Origin: Hypsibius dujardini
Lineage: Eukaryota; Tardigrada; Eutardigrada; Parachela; Hypsibiidae
Length of the DNA: 22,922 nucleotides
Assembly: GCA_001579985.1 (NCBI GenBank)
Contig: LRSR01003880.1
Location: 1 to 22,922, forward strand
Direction: 5' to 3'
Each line of letters opens with the position of its first letter. Position 1 is the first letter of the stretch. Positions 20,955 to 22,922 of this stretch are shown here, piece by piece. The position numbers and the translations under genes are program-made. A model generated the notes under the pieces. That model was not told the DNA's origin, did not search any database, and saw only the letters and a program-made list of their open reading frames with translations.

Positions 20955-21155
20955 CGTTCGGAATTCAATTTGGAAGCGATCGGCAGTACGGAAATATTTT
21001 TTGGATTCCAAGGAGCGGAGCTATTTAAACTTTTCGAAAAAGGCGGGGGTGGAAGTGTGAGCGTAACTTTAGAAGGCGATCTCATAGCTCCGCCCCCCTA
21101 TTATGGCAGAATATATTTGGCTGATGCCAATCAATTTCAAATTGAATTCTTCACG
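20955..21155. repeat. Imperfect ~200-bp foldback with ~70-bp arms
   Basis: Arms 20955-21024 and 21084-21155 pair over about 70 bases at roughly two-thirds identity. Paired landmarks are GAATTCAATTTG on the outer side and GCGGAGCTAT / ATAGCTCCGC on the inner side. Parts of the arms recur at 14475 and 16639. A plus-strand frame at 20937-21167 runs through both arms and is judged spurious. Confidence 0.65.
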
Positions 21156-21349
21156 GAAAAAAGTTAAGAACAGGTTATTTCGATATTATGCGCAGCAGGG
21201 ACTATTTTAAGGGAGAATTAAAGTTTACACAAGTACCCCAAAATCAATAATAACGTTGTGATATACTTTATAGTACTGTTTTGCTTTCATAAACCGATAC
21301 GCAAGGAACAGAAATTGTTAATCTCAAACAAAAAAATGAACATATTAGT

Positions 21350-21490
21350 TTAGAACTGAACTTTCCCAAAAATCTCTTCCTCTTGTTTCGGTTCCTTGGC
21401 CTCATCAAAAACGCCGACGTAACAAGCACTACTTACTTTCTTGCGGTCCAGAAGAGACTTGATTGTATTGATTTGAATCTTCAGGTATGT
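21350..21490 (-). pseudogene. Coding-like fragment inside the hAT-like element
   Basis: The minus strand reads LKIQINTIKSLLDRKK, then VSSACYVGVFDEAKEPKQ, and ends EEEIFGKVQF before a TAA at 21350-21352, with a coding-like amino-acid mix. A GTAAGT after DRKK could be an old splice donor. A TAG lies a few codons upstream. It may be a captured host exon or a transposase remnant; I do not recognise the protein. Confidence 0.25.
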
Positions 21491-21547
21491 ACAAGACTAC
21501 ACTTGGTTGTATTGATTTGAATCTTCAGGTTTGTACAAGACTACACT
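21463..21547. repeat. Tandem duplication, two 41-bp copies at a 44-bp period
   Basis: TTGTATTGATTTGAATCTTC plus the following 21 bases occurs at 21463-21503 and again at 21507-21547 with a single A/T difference. Confidence 0.9.
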
Positions 21548-21660
21548 GCCTTTACCCACTGTCCGCGTACTGCGTTATGGCGTAGATTGCTTGAGAGCAT
21601 TTCTCAAATTTCATTTCTACGAATATACAGCTATAAAATGTCAAAAAGTGTGTAAACCTT

Positions 21661-22101
21661 ACAAGGGGTTGGTGCGCGCTTCGCCGCCAGAGTGAACAAG
21701 TCTTACGATATCAATCGATAGCTGTGACTTTAACCTACCTATTCATACCAAAAGCTAATCCGGAGCTTGCGAAACAAGATCACAATTTGCATGATTCACA
21801 CGCCCCTCCTCCTTCAACAACTGATAATGCAAACCATGCCTTTGACTGGTCGATTGTTTTAAATTAAGAAGTGGTTAATAAACAAAACAAAACAAAACAA
21901 TCGACCAATCAATGGCATGGTTTGCATTATCAGTTGTTCAATTGTTGAAGGAGGAGGGGCGTATGAATCATGCAAATTGTGATCTTGTTTTGCAAGCTCC
22001 GGATTAGCTTTTGGTATGAATAGGTAGGTTAAAGTCACAGCTATCAATTGATATTGTAAGACTTGTTCACTCTGGCGGCGAAGCGTGCACCAACCCCTTG
22101 T
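21661..22101. repeat. 440-bp foldback with ~200-bp arms
   Basis: The left arm 21661-21860 pairs with the right arm 21894-22101, with about 7 substitutions and one 8-base insertion in the right arm. The loop is 33 bases and ends in an AAAAC run. It lies entirely within the hAT-like element. GTGTGTAAACCT (21648-21659) and its complement (22152-22163) form a further outer inverted pair. Confidence 0.92.
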
Positions 22102-22185
22102 TAGGCCATTCAGATTTACACACAAAGCTTTAGTTTTACACATTTTGTGTTAGGTTTACACACTAAAATAGTCCCTGATGCGCAT

Positions 22186-22770
22186 AGTTTCACTGTGGGG
22201 GAATTACCGCTGTTTTCAAGTGTATTTCAAATATATTTTAAATTATTCAAAAAGCGGCTTTCGATTTTATTTTAAGTTCACAAAAAATCAATCACTATTT
22301 AAACCCATATTTCTATTTAAAATTGCTAAGTTTACTTTAAATGTCATTATACTTATTTAAAATCTTATGCTAAATGCTGCAAATATACTTTTTCTTTTAC
22401 ATCAAATAAGTTGCTAGTTTAAACAAATTTGGTCGGTGGATTTGCCTTTATTTAATATTTTATTAAACTCGACTATAATATTTAAACAACACTAGAGGGA
22501 ATGGCTAGTCACCAGCTTGGCTGGTGAGACGAAAAAAAGCGCAGAATTCTTGTACTGTATACAAATGAGGTCGAATTGAACAAAATTAATACCGAATGTA
22601 GAAACAAGCAAACGGAAGTTAAAATTGTCAAGCACTTCGTGCGGGAACTTTTAACAGGTAACAGAGAGCTCGCTAGAAAACAAACGAGAAATATATCTCT
22701 TTTGTTTCACGAAATGGTGAGAGGAGCCAGTCATCAGCAAAGAACTCCCATTTTCTGCATCAAATTCTGT
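22186..22770. other. AT-rich intergenic stretch
   Basis: No gene is supported. A perfect 7-bp stem with a 3-base loop (CACCAGC/GCTGGTG) lies at 22510-22526. The frames at 22178-22360 and 22576-22782 show no domain or codon signal. Confidence 0.5.
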
Positions 22771-22922
22771 CTAAATCGGTGAGGAAGTTAAAGCACAAAT
22801 TTCCTCGTCGTCCTCGTCGTCCTCGTCGTCGCTCATTTCGGTGTGATTTGAATCGCAATCGTCGTCGTAGGGTCCTGCTTCTTCCCCTTTTGGTCGACTG
22901 GGTCTTCGAGAGTTCTTCCCAC
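22771..22922 (-). CDS. C-terminal end of an unrecognised protein with an acidic tail (5' part off the right edge)
   Basis: The minus strand is open from the window edge to a TAG at 22771-22773 and encodes 49 residues: a basic start (GKNSRRPSRPKGEEAG), then PYDDDCDSNHTEMSDDEDDEDDEE, and the end ICALTSSPI. GAC/GAG codon runs make the acidic stretch, visible on the plus strand as a CGTCGTCCT repeat. Such tails are common in chromatin, nucleolar and Ca2+-handling proteins, but no family can be named. It may be all or part of the last exon. Confidence 0.5.
   Translation of the reverse strand, partial: GKNSRRPSRPKGEEAGPYDDDCDSNHTEMSDDEDDEDDEEICALTSSPI

Larger units (their letters stand above)
21196..22177. 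mobile_element. 982-bp hAT-like non-autonomous element
   Basis: The ends are perfect 14-base inverted repeats: CAGGGACTATTTTA at 21196-21209 and its complement at 22164-22177. They are flanked by an 8-base direct duplication with one mismatch, ATGCGCAG (21188-21195) and ATGCGCAT (22178-22185). CAGGG-type ends with 8-bp target duplications are typical of the hAT superfamily. No transposase is readable inside, so it would need help in trans. It contains a 44-base tandem duplication, a short coding-like frame, and a large foldback (all listed). Confidence 0.75.

Noticed and set aside
20937-21167. 76-codon plus-strand frame
   Set aside because: It runs through both arms of a foldback repeat, which makes it an unlikely gene.

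Overview
This is a window of a eukaryotic, almost certainly invertebrate animal nuclear genome. Its genes are split by GT-AG spliceosomal introns, it has no bacterial operon structure, and it is rich in simple repeats and foldback elements. A divergent multi-module gene of dynein-light-chain (LC8) type would fit a flatworm-like lophotrochozoan, because that family is expanded there, but this taxonomic guess is weak.

Layout from left to right. (1) 84-1963, minus strand: a split gene whose exons encode tandem divergent LC8-like modules; it continues off the left edge. (2) 1964-3877: gene-poor DNA with one copy of a dispersed repeat and an AT-rich tract. (3) 3878-4768, plus strand: a leucine-rich-repeat (LRR) gene with a readable protein but several frame breaks, so either a pseudogene or a locus with base-call errors. 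A second LRR-like stretch lies at 5246-5430. (4) 6002-13590, minus strand: a complete 15-exon plasma-membrane calcium ATPase (PMCA) gene. All exon phases agree and give 1117 residues. Its introns are loaded with CTGT/CAGA arrays. (5) 13591-17146: the PMCA upstream region and intergenic DNA with foldback repeats. (6) 17147-20421, plus strand: a complete 8-exon FAD-dependent sarcosine/pipecolate-oxidase-like gene of 414 residues, with a 240-bp miniature inverted-repeat element in its last intron. (7) 20422-22770: transposon-rich DNA, including a 982-bp hAT-like non-autonomous element that contains a 440-bp foldback. (8) 22771-22922, minus strand: the acidic C-terminal end of an unrecognised gene cut by the right edge.

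The genes do not form a pathway. The most unusual structures are the alternating orientation of the CTGT/CAGA arrays along the PMCA introns, which makes neighbouring introns of the pre-mRNA self-complementary; the tandem LC8-like gene with an in-frame stop in its middle module; and the hAT-like element, whose foldback arms differ mainly by CpG-decay-type transitions. Exon boundaries were placed by hand from splice signals and phase; no transcript data were available.
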